Below, piece after piece: positions 61,713-64,000 of a DNA stretch of 64,000 nt. How positions within the stretch are numbered: the stretch's first letter is position 1; each line of letters begins with the position of its first letter. The position numbers were made by a program, and so were the translations under genes. The notes beneath the pieces were generated by a model. That model was not told the DNA's origin and did not search any database. It was given only the letters and a program-made list of their open reading frames with translations. Origin of the DNA: Corydoras sp. C115 (lineage: Eukaryota > Chordata > Actinopteri > Siluriformes > Callichthyidae); contig JAFMOC010000083.1 in assembly GCA_019802505.1 (NCBI GenBank), positions 496,001-560,000 on the forward strand, written 5' to 3'.

Positions 61713-62037
61713 CATTCATTCATTCCGCTTTATCCTATATTAGGGTCGCAGTGGGGTTCCTCATGCCCATCCAGGGGAGAACGTTTCAGGCGCCAATCTA
61801 TCGCTGGGCACACACTCACACACACAGACATGCACGCATACACACTCTATATGGGGCAATTTGGAGAACTCAATTAACTTGATCCATGTTTTTGGACTGT
61901 GGGAGGAAACCGGAGAACCCGGAGGAAACCCACGCAGACACAGGGAGAACATGGAAACTCCACCCAGATGGGGATTCGAACCGGGAATCCCTAGCGCTGA
62001 GAGGCGAACGTGCTAACCACTAAGCCACCGTGCCGCC
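61713..62037 (-). mobile_element. S1 SINE copy, right member of inverted pair
   Basis: Near-consensus minus-oriented copy followed by GCTCAGTAATCT (62038-62049), the reverse complement of 61688-61699. Neither member of the pair has ordinary direct target duplications; together they have exchanged ones. Confidence 0.9.
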
Positions 62038-62049
62038 GCTCAGTAATCT

Positions 62050-62594
62050 GTTCATTAAAATAAATATATATATTTTTTCATTTATTAACACATTGTGACA
62101 TTTTTATTCATATAATTTAATTATTTTATTTGTAATTGTTTTTCTATAAATCTTTTTAAATTAAATAGTTGGTCAGGAAAATGTTCCAAAAGATAACGAC
62201 CCAGTAGGATTAAGCATAATAACAAATAATTCATGTCATTCATGTTTGGAAATGTAATAAAGCAGAAAGGGAATTGGGATACAAGTTAAAGTATATAAAA
62301 ACGTTATAAAATATCTTCATGTGTTCAGAGCATTTTTTAGTGGAAGGTCTGCGGCTCTGCCTGCTGCCACAATTCGAATTTCAGGTTTAAGTCAAATTCA
62401 AAACTCTTATTTTGAAAAGTGTTGCATAAGTTCCTTTTTGGAGAGAGTTGCACTGAATCAGCTGACCAGAGAGGAACCCTGTTGACATTCCGGTGCTTAT
62501 GAAGTTTGGCAACTTTTGGATATAAGTTTTACTATTTTATTTTTTTAGGAAAGAAACTCGAAGGTGACGGAGTTATAAATAACTATATCTTAAA
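62050..62594 (+). promoter_or_regulatory. rnasek: rnasek upstream region
   Basis: AT-rich to about 62320, then somewhat richer in CG toward the start codon. No TATA box or CCAAT box convincingly placed. Probably contains the rnasek promoter and 5' UTR. Confidence 0.4.
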
Positions 62595-63559
62595 ATGTCT
62601 TTGATATTTTGTGGACCAAAAATGGCAGCTTGTATGTTGGTATTGAGCATTTGGGGAGTCATTATGCTGGTAAGATTCTCTTCTTATTAAAAGCTTTATA
62701 TCTGAATTATGTGCAGGTCAAATTAAACATCTACCCCAAAGCTTTCTGTTCATAATGAATCCAGACATTTATAGCTCCGTTTTTTTAACATATCACACTC
62801 TACACACTCTGCATGGGGCGTTTTTTAACATATGATCTCTTGGCTACTTAGTAATAATTTATTCACTATTTTCCGCCTGATCCCATTAGGGCAGTGATTC
62901 TCAATTATTTTCTGTTAAGCCCCCCTAGGAAAAAGAGAACATTTTGCGCCCCCCCACTCACCCCCCGCCAATCTATCGCTGGCCACACACTCACTCACAC
63001 AGACACACTCTATATGGGGCAATTTCCAGAACTCAATTGACTTGATCCATGTTTTTGGACTGTGGGAGGAAACCGGAGATCCCGGAGGAAACCTATGTGG
63101 ACACCCACGTGGGGAGAACATGGAAACTCCACCCAGATTGGGGATTCGAACCGGGAATGATTATTACAGATCAGTGGTATTTGCAGATTCTGAGGTGAAT
63201 ATGAAAGATCATTCAGTTTAATCATTCAAATACATACGTTCCAGCTCCACTAAAGTTCACCACTTTGGTTCCTTAAGCAGGGCAATTAACCCTCATTGCT
63301 GTGTATGTCCAACAATGTGTTCTGAACCCAACTATCATGTTGGAATTCGTAAGTCGCTTTGGATAAAAGCATCCGTCCAAATGAATGAATGTAAATGTAA
63401 TGTATATGTGTCTGTGATAGACTGTATGTAGACACACTGTCTTTCATAAACTTCTATTTAATCTTTTCATCTTTAGGCAATGCTGGGGATTTTCTTTACT
63501 ACGCATGCAGCTGTGCTATTTGAGGATGTGCCTTTTACAGAGGAGGATTTTCAAAATGA
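62595..63559 (+). CDS. rnasek: Ribonuclease kappa, first two coding exons (partial)
   Basis: Small two-transmembrane membrane protein, reported as an endoribonuclease and as a V-ATPase-associated subunit needed for endocytosis. Exon 1 (62595-62669) encodes MSLIFCGPKMAACMLVLSIW and GVIML, nearly the same as vertebrate RNASEK in CGPK and WGVIML, and forms the first membrane helix. Exon 2 (63477-63559) encodes AMLGIFFTTHAAVLFEDVPF and TEEDFQN, ending in phase 2 at GTGAGT. The final exon, with the second membrane helix and the C-terminal basic tail, should lie beyond 64000. Its intron 1 holds an interrupted S1 SINE. Confidence 0.95.
62869..63160 (-). mobile_element. Interrupted S1 SINE in rnasek intron 1
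   Basis: Minus-oriented SINE whose middle is replaced by about 75 bp (62893-62968) starting GGCAGTGATTCTCAATTATT and ending in GCGCCCCCCC, a word set seen in other fish DNA repeats. The head end is also shortened at GAACCGGGAATG. Confidence 0.7.
63260..63412. repeat. Dispersed repeat R3 copy
   Basis: GGGCAATTAACCCTCATTGC, then GTAAGTCGCTTTGGATAAAA and GCATCCGTCCAAATGAATG: the same family as 24890-24985. Confidence 0.65.
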
Positions 63560-64000
63560 GTGAGTCCTGCTCACATGCTTTTTAAATGCCAGAATGGGAA
63601 CTGTGATTAATGCATCATAGTTCCCATACACAGCCTCCTCTGTAGTCATGAGGGATTCTGTTCTTATGTTAATGTGAGAGCAAAGTTAATACTACAGACT
63701 AGTATGGAAGAAATATTTTATAGTTTAATCTGTGATTTCACATCTGCTTTAGTAGAACAGTATTAATGAACCACTTGGCCTTCAATAAAGCTAAATGTTG
63801 TTTGAAATACTTTTCTATAACTTATAATTATACTACTATATACCTTGATGTGATAGGCTGATGGAGAATTTTAGGTATAAGTTGTTTTTTTTTAATCAAA
63901 ACATGTTTTTAATTGTACAGTTTCCCATATACCAAGTTCTTTACATTTATGTATTGACTCTTCTATGCCAAAAATTAAAAGCTCATAATTGTATAAGCTT
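63560..64000. other. rnasek: rnasek intron 2 (partial)
   Basis: AT-rich intron sequence running off the window. No match to the last RNASEK exon seen. Confidence 0.6.

Overview
This is vertebrate nuclear DNA, almost certainly from a ray-finned (teleost) fish. Its genes have GT-AG introns and fish-type proteins. The space between exons is filled with fish-type mobile DNA: Tc1-like transposons, an L2-type LINE, a dense tRNA-derived SINE family, an LTR element and AT-rich microsatellites. There are no bacterial operons, CRISPR arrays, rRNA genes or free-standing tRNA genes. I cannot name the species.

Layout of the genes: (1) ache, acetylcholinesterase, + strand: noncoding first exon ending at 9805, four coding exons from 14851 to 19768, 631 residues. 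(2) BAP18/C17orf49, chromatin complex subunit, + strand: six coding exons from 26594 to 38069, 203 residues. (3) An unidentified minus-strand transcription unit (about 46200 down to 40110) whose 3' end faces BAP18; only splice sites, a microexon and a poly(A) signal support it. (4) A P2Y-type nucleotide receptor, minus strand, one coding exon 51877-50609, 422 residues. (5) A schwannomin-interacting protein 1 (SCHIP1)-like gene, minus strand, six coding exons 58811-53746, 251 residues. (6) rnasek, + strand, first two coding exons from 62595; the last exon lies beyond the window. BAP18 and RNASEK are also neighbours in mammals, so part of this order is conserved synteny.

Layout of the mobile DNA: positions 1-1564 look like the end of an LTR retroelement with GC-rich tandem repeats, abutting a broken Tc1 copy (1565-2273). 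A compact LTR pair with a 5-bp target duplication (3751-5085) sits inside an L2 LINE (5712-2798, minus). A complete Tc1-like transposon with an uninterrupted 340-residue D34E transposase lies in BAP18 intron 5 (32729-34348). At least four older, decayed Tc1-type copies and a pair of MITEs are also present. About 25 copies of one SINE family are spread throughout, many with perfect target-site duplications. The cluster at 60296-62049 contains an oppositely oriented pair whose flanking duplications have been exchanged, which points to a small inversion between the two copies.

The genes do not form a functional pathway; they are ordinary neighbouring housekeeping, neuronal and receptor genes. 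The points most worth checking are the replacement of the peripheral-site tryptophan in acetylcholinesterase by phenylalanine, the altered TM7 motif of the P2Y receptor, the potentially active Tc1 element, the SINE inversion, the nested LTR element, and the unidentified minus-strand gene.
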